From the NCBI GenBank assembly GCA_934047225.1, contig OW203991.1, positions 2,666,001-2,730,000 of the forward strand: DNA of 64,000 bases, written 5' to 3'. The notes under the pieces were generated by a model. It did not search any database and was not told the origin of the DNA. It saw only the letters and a list, made by a program, of their open reading frames with translations. The translations under genes and the position numbers were made by a program. Positions within the stretch are counted from its first letter, which is position 1. Each line of letters starts with the position of its first letter. Shown piece by piece: positions 34,201-46,200 of this stretch. The DNA comes from Ypsolopha sequella. Lineage: Eukaryota > Arthropoda > Insecta > Lepidoptera > Ypsolophidae.

Positions 34201-37200
34201 GCTCAGTTGGGGCGCGGGCTGGATTGACAATGTAGCATGGAAAATTTTATAAATAGCACGTGAAAAATCATATGAAGTGCGTTTTCATATGTCACACCTG
34301 CTACCTTTCTTCACATAGTCTGGTGAAAATCACAGTTCATTCGCATAGAAGACAGAGCGAGCGAGTAGAAGGAGGAAGGCATATGTTACTGATTCGTCGC
34401 TACACTAAAAGGCACCAGTATGACGGATTTGTGAACTTTGTCCTTGATGGCTAACGAATGAGAGTATTTAAAAAATAAACCTTAAAGATAACTAAAAGAT
34501 AATATATATATAGTATTTAAAAATAAACCTTAAAGATAAATATATAGGTGATAATTGTAGCAAGTGTGTCATTAATGCATTGAACATGAGAAATCATTGT
34601 CTGTGAAATTTCACATATGAAATCACTGTGAAAAATTAAAGTAATTTCATCAAATGAAAATGAATTAAATGTAGCAATCATTCCCATGCCTATGACAATG
34701 TAACTCACTAGACAAAGTCCATGTGCGTGGGTGTGACGGCGCCGTCAGCGCTGATAATGCTCTTGATCAAGCCTTGCGCGGTGGCGACGACACGGGTCCC
34801 GTTGTTGCCTGCGCGCACTGTGACGTCATCCATCAGTCGTGACGCGGGCTGCTGCACCATGAACATCGGGGGGAGCTTCACGTCCCAGTAGTCCGCGTTG
34901 TAGATACGGACACGGGCGTAGGACGTGTATCTGGATGAAGAGGTATATTAATAGCAGAATTAATAGACTCGGTAATTAATGCTAGTTAGTCATCTACGCG
35001 GCTGTAAAAGAGATGGAAGGACTACCCGAACTTCAGAAAGTTAATTGGCGAGTATTGAACATTATGTTTTCTGCACAATGTTGCCAGGGATGACATTCGC
35101 ACAAAAATATTTGGATATTTTGTTGAGAAAACTCATTATCGAGATTTTATTATATGCATGGCTTTTAAAATTCTCATATTGTAGTTTTTGTTTTGAGAAT
35201 TCACTGAACTAATTGAAATTAACTAGATGTACAGGGATTTCGAAATTTTTCGTCTCTCTCACTACGGCGTTACTGATACCATAGACTACGTATAGACCGA
35301 CAACTTCCATACATCAAGGCGTAGCAAATATTTTACGCGCCCTTACGACACTAAAGTAAGGTTTTTAATTCGAGACACTCCATTGACAGATAGAGTGTTG
35401 CCATTATTCGAAAAATAAAAATAGGGAAAGATATATGTCGATATCGATATTTACTGCAGCATGACGTATGGTAGTAATGCGCGTTTACGAGATATTTCAA
35501 CAATCGAGATAATCATAATCAATCAAATTTACAATCGAGATAAACGTCCATCTTGTTGATCGGTTGAATGATCGAGACATTTTTCGATTGTTCCAAGATA
35601 CGAGATATGCTCCGTTAGTAATTTAGTTATATAAGTATGCAGTTTTATTCGTAATGACTTTACGAATAATACATTTTGAATAGTGGGTTTTTATTATAAT
35701 CGATTCAAATAATAAGCCACCGAGAATGACTATTCTAGAGTGCGGTTCAGAAAATAGGTAATACGCCGTTATATTGGCATTAACGACGTCTTTACGACAT
35801 GATTGGATAAAATATAATTTCATGTCTTTAGATTGGATGATATAAATGCAACCAATATATTGACGTGTTACCTATTTTCTGAACCGCACTCTACGGTTGA
35901 TAGTAGATACCTACACGACACGAGTTTTTCATTTCATTTACAATGCAATGCACGATATGTAAATGGTAATCGATTTAAATCGAGGGAGCTGACCAAAATA
36001 ACAACGATAAACCATTTATTTGCTGGGCTAAAGTCATCAAATTTGCTGTAACTATCGCTTGTAGCACCTTCTGTTTTTTTAGTTCTCTGAATATTCGTAT
36101 CATGAAAAGTATGGATCAAAATAAAATACCCATATATTTTTTAATAAATAAATATATAAATATTTAATAAATACTTATATATTAATATATTTTTAACAAA
36201 CCTGACAAAACCAGTATTTTATGTTGACAATTACTGAGATTTCGTTACGGTTTTAAAAGATCAAGTTTTTATTTTCAATAATAACTGTGAAGCAAACTTA
36301 AAAAGACCATGTGGAATTTTTTTTCGAAAAGTTTGTGTAAAAGTGTAAAGTTATATTTTTGTTAAATTTTGCGTCACTTGACCGTATGAGTTTTCGAGTA
36401 TAAGAAACGCCGTCAATTTTATGATATCGATAAGAGCAGCACTGGCTGAAAAGTGGCAACATTTTGCTTTTCAAGTTGTCAAACGAGTCTCTCGAATTAA
36501 AAATCCTACTTTAGCTGTCGCCAAGTGTTGCAAATAAGCAGCATCGGTGTTACTACAAAACGGTGTTTAACTTTAGAGAGTGTTTAAATCTGTTGTTGTC
36601 GCCTTTTCTTTCATATTGTAAAAGAGTGACAGCAACAGATTTAAAAACTGTCTAAAGTTAAACACGGTTTTGTAGTAACACCGCATTTGTTTAATTGGCT
36701 GCAAGTAAACTCTCATTGTTACCAAGTAAACATGTGGCTGTAATAGCTTTGCTTAGAAAAACTAGATGGCGCTAAGTTGGTAACACTAACAGTGAATATT
36801 TGAGCACCATCTATTTATCGAAGTGGGAATTATTTTTATGTTACGTGACATCGCTGTGCCACTAGCGTCACCAATCGGTACTTTTTAGCATCGTGTTCGT
36901 TAGAGGATTTAGCAACGCCATCTAGATTTCGTTATAATTTTACACCTTTTTTGTGGCTACAGACTGATGTATGGAAACTGCTAGTCTATACGTAGTAATA
37001 CTTAGTCTATGCTGATACCCACTTGTTAATGGCCTTGTTGTCAGTCAACGACACGGTGTAAGCGGCCAGGCCCAGAGGCCGCACGTTCACCAGGAAGGAC
37101 AACTGAAACTTGTTATTGGCTATACCGAGACGCTTTTCTCCTGTCACTACAGGGGACACTTGCGCCTGTATTTTGTTGCCGTCCGGGTCTGTCACCTGCG

Positions 37201-40200
37201 AAATTAAATAAAGTAAGTTATGGGGAAAACACTCACTATACACAGCGGTATAGTCTAGGTGTTGATAGTTCAGTCAGTCAAGGTTATAGATTTATCAGTC
37301 GAGTTAAAGAAAAAAAAAAGTATTCTATGTCTATGGTTGAATAATAGTAGTTTATGCTACAAGGGCGCAAAGGAATAAATTACGAGGACGATTTTAAACA
37401 CGAGCGTAGCGAGTGTTTTAAACGTAACCGAGTAATTTATTGCTTTTACGCCCGTGTATCATACTACATTTTTCAATGCATAGTGTGAGGAAATGAAAAC
37501 AATATAATCTTGTGAACTTTAAATTATAATTGGCTCAAAGGGACTGTATCCAGAGCCGTTAAACAGTGGAAGAAAAAGTATAACGTCTATGGTACACAGG
37601 AAAGGCTGCAGGTTAGCCAACCATTGTAAATAACTTTAAAAAAATTATAATAATAAAGCCCTAGGGCAAAATAATCGACTTTCTGTTCGGTTTTGATGCA
37701 TAAAAAGTTGGCCTTTACGAGCACATGCATTGAAAATAATATTTTAAGCCTTTTCTTTGGCCTTTTATTGTTTTAAATAGATTATAATATATATATAAAA
37801 AATTATTAATTGGTATATATTTCGGCCAACTTGTGGCCGTCGTCAGTCGAGTCGACTGATACAATTAATACGTATCTATGTCTATGGATAAAACTGAATG
37901 TTTATTCACAAATTTTGGATATTTAAACATTATTTGACGACTTATAAACAAATTTTACAACTTTCTTTAATGAATCATAGATAAAGAGATTTGTAGAACT
38001 TTTTATTTTGACATTTTCCGACAAAAATACATATTTATCGTCTAAGATTTACGTAAATGTTTATCGAAATACTCATTAAATTGAAGGCGCGTAAATATCT
38101 TGAAAAAAAAACACATCTATCATTGTCAGTAAAATTATGTTCCCACATACTTGTCTATGCACTTACATGTAAAACTAGAAGAAAAAGTAACTCATCAGTA
38201 ACTGATTTAATTTCCAAAATAAATTCATAATAACATAAAAATCAACTGACGACGTACTAGACCAGAGATGGGGAAACTCAGGCCCGCGGGCCATCTCCGG
38301 CCCGCGACCATCAAACTACGGCCCGCGGGCCATCTCCGGCCCGCGACCATCAAACTACGGCCCGCGGGCCATCTCCGGCCCGCGACCATCAAACTACGGC
38401 CCGCGGGCCATCTCCGGCCCGCGACCATCAAACTACGGCCCGCGGGCCATCTCCGGCCCGCGACCATCAAACAAAAATCAAGTGAAGTTTTCGTACTGTT
38501 AAAAATTTCGCAGCTAACTTGAAAGTTTAATTTAATTGCAATTTCTTTCTTATTTCAATAGTTATTTTGTAATATTGCACAATAAATTAATGTTTCAGAA
38601 TATTTTTAATATAGCCAAAAATTCAACAACTCGACCCGCCATTATATTTCGTTAGTAAATATTGGCACGCGAAGGATAAAGTTTCCCGATCCCTGTACTA
38701 GACAGATCTACTCACTTCACGGACACAAATAACGCTAAACTGACAGCTTTGAAAGAAAGAAAATGAAATTTATTCGTCACAAATAAAATACGGAAATACA
38801 TAAAAATAACATAAAAAACTAAACTTACAAGAAAACAATTACATAATATACTACAAAATGTGACGAAAAGGGGCAGACTCAGCATCGAGCAGCAACACAG
38901 CGCTGGTTTTCATATAAACATAAAAATAAACATAAAACTTTTTTTTTTGCAGGCAGCTTGTACACCATCATTAATAAATAAATATAAATCTAAAAATACA
39001 ATTGAAAATTAATTAACGAATTATAACGACACTGAAGGTATTTTATTAAGCGGCTACTATTCTAAATGAGATTTTGTAAATTAAAAGTAAATTTTCTTTA
39101 CGTGTATTTTAAAGTTCTTAGTTTTCATCTCCTCGTGCAATGGTGGAGGTAGATCGTTCCAGATCTTGGACGCCGCATATTTAAAACAACCTTTATAGCC
39201 CTTGGTTCTGTGTCTAGGTACTCGTAAAATAATTTTGCTTGTTTCCCTACTTCGAGTATAAACATGTGTATGACAATCTCTCTTCCAAATAAATTTCGAA
39301 TAAAGGTACGTCGGTCTCTAACTATGTATAACACGATGCACTAAACAAGCCAGGTGTAATTTCCTGCGGGCTGACATCTGAGATCAAATTAATTAATTAA
39401 TTCGTTCAAATTAGTTCAATACGAAGCGCCACAACAGATTTAGTATGGCGTCAATAATTCGTCACAGCTCTTGACCGCCACAAGAGCTTCAGTATGTTAA
39501 TCATTCATTGCAGCTCTTGAAGCACCTTTATGCCACCGTTGTATAGTTGAAATGGAACTGAAGACTGCACAAAGTTGTGCCCAATACGGTTGCAATGCTA
39601 CTGCACTAGGTCTGCAGAGCACGCCCTAGCGCTTACCTTTAGCACATTGGGAAATTATCTGATACGCTCCAAAGCCCCTGTGTTACTTAGGCGAGATCTA
39701 CTAGACTCCTCCGATTTTCGTTACTACTTGATACACTACCTAGTAATGCACATATAAACACTGACGAGGGCGTTATGTGTGTGTTGTGGATCAGGTATTA
39801 TTTTATATAAAGTGACTTTTTGATCATCGTCCAAATTCATACTAGTGGCTTGGTAAGTGATCAGTATCATGGATCAATAACATTTTTTGTGAAATTCGTA
39901 AAATGAAATTTGGACTCCCCATAGTGATTCACTCGGAACTGGAATTTCTATGGGAAGCCGAAATTTAATTTTACGAATTTCACAAAAATTGTTATTGATC
40001 CAAGATATTAGAATAGAATTTGGACGATGATCAAAAAGTCACCTTGTATATGTTAAGAGACAAACGAGATTTTAGGACAAACTGGTTTGGCCTGATAGCA
40101 GAAAAGAGCCGGTAGATTTCGATAACCAACTTCGTGATTATTTTTTATGACAACCCAGAATCACTCTGACAGACACCAAACTAGTTTGTCCTAAAATCGA

Positions 40201-43200
40201 ACAATAACATGATACAAATGAAAATTAGACACCCTACATTTCTAACGAATGCAAAATTATGTTTTTAAAAACCAAACCCTAATAACCAAAAAGAACCCAC
40301 CTCAACATTAACATTAGTGACCAACACAGTGACCACCTCCTGCCGTTGGAACGCCAACGCGTTATAGAACACAAGTTTCCTCGTCGGCGACATGACATCC
40401 AGTGCTACAGCGATGCGTGTCGGGATCTCGTTGAACGCCCACCAGATGTCGTCCACGTCGAAGTAGATGTCCTCCTGTGACTGGTCCTGGATCGACGGCT
40501 TGTTCAGGAGGTGGTAAGCGGCTTGCTGAATCGCGGACTGGCAGTGCTTTATTGCTTGGAGCATTCTGGAGGAGTTGACGAATTGGTTGTCAGAATTTTC
40601 GAGTTATACCCCGGACAAATAGACAGCCTTGTTTGCTTTCGGTAATCGGTAATTTTTAGGGTTCCGTACCCAAAGGGTAACCAACGGGACCATATTACTA
40701 AGACTCCGCTGTACCTCTGTCTGTCCGTCTGTCACCAGGCTGTATCTCATGAACCGTGATAGTTAGACAGTTGAAATTTTCACAGATGATGTATTTCTGT
40801 TGCCGGTATAACAACAAATACTAAAAACAGAATAAAATAAATATTTAGGGGGGCTCCCATACAATAGACATATTTTTTTTGCCGTTTTTATAGAAATGGT
40901 ACAGAACCCTTCGTTCACGAGTCCGACTCGCACTTGGCCGGTTTTTCAGCATTACATTATAAGAGTCGAATAATTTTTGTTCATGAAATGACAAAATGGG
41001 TACCTAGCTATATCAGCTGGGTGGTAGGTTAGAGTTTTTTTTTAAACTAGACAAAATGTATCAGTATATGACCAAGGCGATCCTCTGAAAATCACTATGA
41101 GTATATATTAAATACATTAAAATGTATTAAGTGTAAGTTGTTTATTTAATAGATGATAAGTTTTGAATAGTTTGTACATAACAATTGGAGATGAGTATAT
41201 TTTCTTGTTTCAAACTTTTTAGAGCGTGATATTACAGTAGTCGGGTTTTAGTTTTTATACTCATTTTTTATTTATGAAGTGTTAATTATTACGTATTTAT
41301 TCTTAAGACACACCTAACCAAATTTTTTTTCTTTGAGAACTGGGTTATTGATATTGGATTGGATACCTACATACATTGTCATTTAACATTAAGAACTGGA
41401 TTATTGATATTGGATTGGATACCTACATACATTGTCATTTAACATTAAGAACTGGATTATTGATATTGGATTGGATACCTACATACATTGTCATTTAACA
41501 TTAAGAACTGGATTATTGATATTGGATTGGATACCTACATACATTGTCATTTAACATTAAGAACTGGATTATTGATATTGGATTGGATACCTACATACAT
41601 TGTCATTTAACATTAAGAACTGGATTATTGATATTGGATTGGATACCTACATACATTGTCATTTAACATTAAGAACTGGATTATTGATATTGGATTGGAT
41701 ACCTACATACATTGTCATTTAACATTAAGAACTGGATTATTGATATTGGATTGGATACCTACATACATTGTCATTTAACATTAAGAACTGGATTATTGAT
41801 ATTGGATTGGATACCTACATACATTGTCATTTAACATTAAGAACTGGATTATTGATATTGGATTGGATACCTACATACATTGTCATTTAACATTAAGAAC
41901 TGGATTATTGATATTGGATTGGATACCTACATACATTGTCATTTAACATTAAGAACTGGATTATTGATATTGGATTGGATACCTACATACATTGTCATTT
42001 AACATTAAGAACTGGATTATTGATATTGGATTGGATACCTACATACATTGTCATTTAACATTAAGAGTCGGAGTTCCGAGATTGGGCATAACAGGGTTCG
42101 GGGTTATGGCTTTTTAAGATAGTAAAATATTAATTTCTGAACAAAATAAATACCACTTGTTACCTTACAAGATGAAGAACAGCGGGTCTACCGCGTAATT
42201 CTCATTTTCATCAACATCAACTTGAGATTGAAATTTGACGTGCGTGCGACGACGCCCGCCGAACATGCCATCTCTTTTGCACGCGTTGAATTTCGCATGC
42301 ATTTGCTTGAAGTTGATACAAATGAGAATTACGCGGTAGAGCCCCAGGTTCATTAAAAAAAAATCTTGGCACTAATGTATAGTAACTTCAGAAAAAAAAA
42401 ACAGGATGTCAAGTTCAGGTTACACCCGTAGCGCTGCAATGCTATTCAAGAGATTTTCTTGAAATACCTGTTTTTTTTTCTGAAGTTACTATACATTATT
42501 GCCGTGACTTTTTTAAATGAACCTGCACTTCATCTTGTAATGTAAGGTAACAAGTGGTATTTATTTTGTTCAGAAATTTGAATTTGTACCGTCTTAAAAA
42601 GCCATAACCCCGAACCCCGAATCTCGGAACACCGACCCTTAAGTTAGCTGAAAGATTTCCGAACAAAATAAAATATTTCCTATTTAGGTATGTATGTACA
42701 TATAGGTATCCTAAAAAGCGTACTAATGTACAACCCGGTCACATTATCTCGAGACCTCGCTGGAATGCGAACCACCCGCCCCCGTTCTCCTTTCACCTCC
42801 CCGCGCTCTGTATCTGAGCGCCGACGCGACGTGACGTCATCGACGCCAGGTCTCGAGATAATGTGACCGGGATGTACATATTCATCGTCAACGCTCCTAC
42901 AATGCGAATGCCATCTGTAACTAACTTCAGTACATATAAGTACAAACTTGCTAGCGTAGTCCTCCTTGACATCGTCCCTGGCGGTGCCGGTGACACCGTC
43001 GTGGTGCTGGAACAGCGCGAGCGCCTTCCGCGCCGAGTGCACGCGGTCTCGCAGCTGCACCGATAACAAGCCGCTCACGGACTTGCTCACTGTCGCTTGG
43101 GCTGAGATTATCTCTGCCGCTCTGTACGGGAAAAGATGAACTTTCGAGACCAATATCTTTCGATACCGTGGGAATTTTCTAAAATCCCTTCTTAGCGCAT

Positions 43201-46200
43201 GTCTAAGTCATACAAGAAGCAGTCCAAATTAGTATATCCTTTGGTCCCAACGAGTTACACCAAAACCAGTCACAGTGTAACTCGTCGGGACAAAAAATAA
43301 TAAAATGTCACAACCAGTTACACAGTTACTCGGTGGGACAACTAGGTGTAACCGTTTGGTCTAGCTGTTTTTAGAATATTCAGTCAGTGTATTATTTTGT
43401 ATTGTAAACAAGATGAATTTTTCATCATCATCGTCCAAATTCATACTGGAGGCTTGGTAACTGATCAGTATCATAGATCAATAACATTTTTTATGAAATT
43501 TGGTAAAATTAAATTGTTATTGATCTAGATACTGATCACTTAGAAAGCCTCCAGTATTAATTTGGACGATGATGAATTGTCTATAATATAGGTTTAAGCC
43601 TCTTGTAATAACGTGGAGCGCTTTACTCGCGTGATGTTTTGGTGACATTGATATCTCAATAAGAAAAAAATTACCCATCTTTATGGCCATTAAATACTAA
43701 AATCTAACCTACCAAACTAAGTATCTAATAAATTACACACTTACTAATATATACTTACAATAATATGCATACAATTTTAACATAATACATATAACTTTTT
43801 ATATTCCTATTTTTAAGATAAATACAAAAATAAACTACACATATCTAAATAATACCTATATATGTATGTACTTACAGAAAGACAGATTACGACAAAGAAA
43901 GATAATGCTCTTTAATTCTTGTATTATTTATATCATATTTTATAATTAATGAAAATAATATGTTTCGTGTCAAATTTTGCTATGTTTAATTTAACTTTTA
44001 AATGTGCATGCCTTTTGTAAATAATTAATATTTCTTGCATTTTTATTTTTAGAGAGACTTTCGTGCCCAGCTTCAGTTCGTGGGAGCAGAAGACCTTACG
44101 ACTCAGTTTGCCAAATGCCGCGGCTGCGGCACCGATCCTGCTGTTCATCTCAGAGTCGAGGTCGCACCTGGGTGACACAGTGCTCCCCAGATAGCGAAAT
44201 TTGTCGACCTGCTTAAGCACGTCCTCACCAAGTCTTACAACCAGTTGTTCATGGCCGAGCGAGTCCAAGGACATCACTTGTGTCTTCTTTACACACTGGG
44301 ACGTAATATGTAGGTGAAACGTGGGTGTACTGAGTGTGGACTGTGACTTGCATTTCAAAGATCACACTCGGAATACCTCTAACACCCCCTCGAGCATTTG
44401 ATTCAAATCGTAACGATGTATATATTTTTAATACAAAAATAATCGATGGGGAACCAGAACTAGGACCTAGGGACTAACCACGCTAAAATTTAGGAAGAGA
44501 ATCATATAAGTTGCTGAATTATAATGTTGTCCCTCTCGATCGACGACGCTCACACGCTTGCTGCCAGCCCTAGACTAGCTCACGCACACACACAAGCGTG
44601 TGCGGACAAGCCAGTGCGCGTGTGCATAGTGTAGGTAAATAACTTGAGCACTCAGTATGGAGTGTCGGGGGTGTGGTGGAAGTGTGAATCGAGCCATCTT
44701 GATATTAGTGTGAACCAATAAAGGCGATACTATAATTACACTTCTTACATTCGTGTTTTCTGACGTTTTACAAACGAAGGTTGTGTAATGTTTTGCGCAT
44801 CTACTACAGCAGTGTAGGGAATCAGATCGGAACAATTTGATGCAAATTTGTCAATGGCGTCGACAGGTCGTAGAATTGGGAATATCATGATTTATTTATT
44901 TATTTATCTTAAAAATAGAGCATTACAGACAATACCAGATCGCTATACTTCACAATTAAAAAAAAAAAAAAAACATCAAATTATAGATACACTTTAATTA
45001 GACAATACTACTATCTCTTGCATTTCTTTCACTCAACTCTAAGCATTCACCAAAATATATCTATCAAACTATCTGCAAACAGATCACACGTTGGTTTTAA
45101 AGACATCCAAAGATCAACAGATTCCAGATTCTTTTTTGACTAAACTTATGTTTGTTTTTTGTTTATATTAATATTTAATAAAACTTTTATTTTTTTTTGT
45201 TTTTATATTTTTTATATATTATATTCCTAAAAATCCACTTTTTATATTTCATTCCAGATATATTTCGACTTCTTATCGGCATCAATGGAACTTAAGAATA
45301 AAAATTATATAATATACTATTTAACTATATTATATAATTTATATAAGTATATTATATACATATACTATTTTAGTACTTTAGTAAATTATATAATTTTTAT
45401 TCTTAAGTTCTACTGATGCCGACAAGAAGTCGAAATATATGTGGAATGAATTTTAAAAAGTATTTTAAATTATTGTGATTCCTGTATTTTTAGCCACATA
45501 TATAAATATATATATATATATATAGTTACTTGGATAGCTCTGTCATGCAGTACAATTTTATCTAACACAAATAAATAAAATGAGCCATGAATAGAATCTC
45601 GACCAATATCCCCCCAGTACTCACCTAACATAAGCCAACAGAACGCGATCCATGTTCTTGTAGAAGGGTCTGGAAGTATAGTACCCGCTCCAGTAGTGCT
45701 GGTTGCGGTCAGCGTACGTGAAGAAGTCGCCGGAGAGCACCGGGAAGTCGGCCGACTTGATCTCTTCGTGGACAGCTTTGAAGTAGTCTTGTAGGGTGCC
45801 GAATTGGACCTGGAAGAATGTGAGTTGAATAAATAACGAAACAAATTCGTCACAATCAACTATATCTAAAATTATATATAAACATCAAAATCTGTTTATT
45901 TTTAGGGTTCCGTACCCAAAGGGTAACCAACGGGACCCTATTACTAAGACTCCGCTGTCCGTCTATCACCAGGCTGTATCTCATGAACCGTGATAGTTAG
46001 ACAGGTGAAATTTTAACAGATGATGTATTTCTGTTGCCGCTATAACAACAAATACTAATAAACAGAATAAAATAAATATTTAAGGGGGCTCCCATCAACG
46101 TTTTTTTTCCGTTTTTATAGATAATGGTACGGAACCCTTCGTGCGCTAGTCCGACTCGCACTTGGCCGGTTTTTTAATGTATCTTTCAGTTATTACTAAA

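Larger units (their letters stand above)
30685..34708. other. Mannosidase intron 11: contents
   Basis: Contains a TIR element (30736-31220), a LINE-like 3' repeat split by a Penelope palindrome (31235-32610), a MITE (33102-33359), a TA MITE (33600-34034), and an exon-derived fragment (34180-34226). 32640-33100 has no recognised feature; short TATA runs and a direct repeat of AATAAACCTTAAAGATAA lie at 34466-34540. Confidence 0.6.
35279..37012. mobile_element. 1.7-kb foldback element with nested MITEs
   Basis: CATAGACTACGTATAGACC...CTTCCATACATCA at the left mirrors TGATGTATGGAAACTGC...TAGTCTATACGTAGTAATAC...TAGTCTATG at the right. A further inverted pair lies inside: AAAGTAAGGTTTTTAATTCG against CGAATTAAAAATCCTACTTT. 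Its right end stops about 10 bp from the exon 10 donor site. It has no ORF and the family is unknown. Confidence 0.55.
34931..37022. other. Mannosidase intron 10: contents
   Basis: Nearly filled by one large foldback element (35279-37012) with a MITE nested at 35735-35895 and another at 36545-36683. 34931-35278 has no recognised feature. Confidence 0.55.
37196..40300. other. Mannosidase intron 9: contents
   Basis: Contains the GCTACAAGGGCG element (37342-37737), a single Penelope-type end (37793-37870), a hAT MITE with a 39-bp array (38263-38695), a LINE 3' relic (38756-39350) and an inverted-repeat MITE (39805-40051). 39360-39800 and 40055-40300 show nothing I can assign. Confidence 0.6.
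40566..42947. other. Mannosidase intron 8: contents
   Basis: Contains the lepidopteran GGTTCCGTACC repeat (40659-40946), a 56-bp array (41335-42062), a TTAA foldback element with nested MITE (42061-42642) and another foldback MITE (42727-42879). 40950-41330 is plain AT-rich DNA. Confidence 0.6.
43122..45624. other. Mannosidase intron 7: contents
   Basis: Contains a MITE (43418-43577), an AT-rich repeat with an RTE-like LINE fragment (43920-44345) and a Penelope palindrome (45243-45457). 43235-43350 has a small inverted motif (AACGAGTTACACC...GTGTAACTCGT). 44350-45240 has no assignable element. Confidence 0.55.

Noticed and set aside
38225..38522. Repeat-containing proteins on both strands (81 and 84 codons)
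   Set aside because: Both frames are by-products of the 39-bp repeat (13 codons) inside a hAT MITE; there is no other coding signal.
41335..42062. CRISPR-like array or gene of repeats
   Set aside because: 56-bp units are contiguous and identical, with no spacers; 56 is not a multiple of 3, so no repeat protein is coded.
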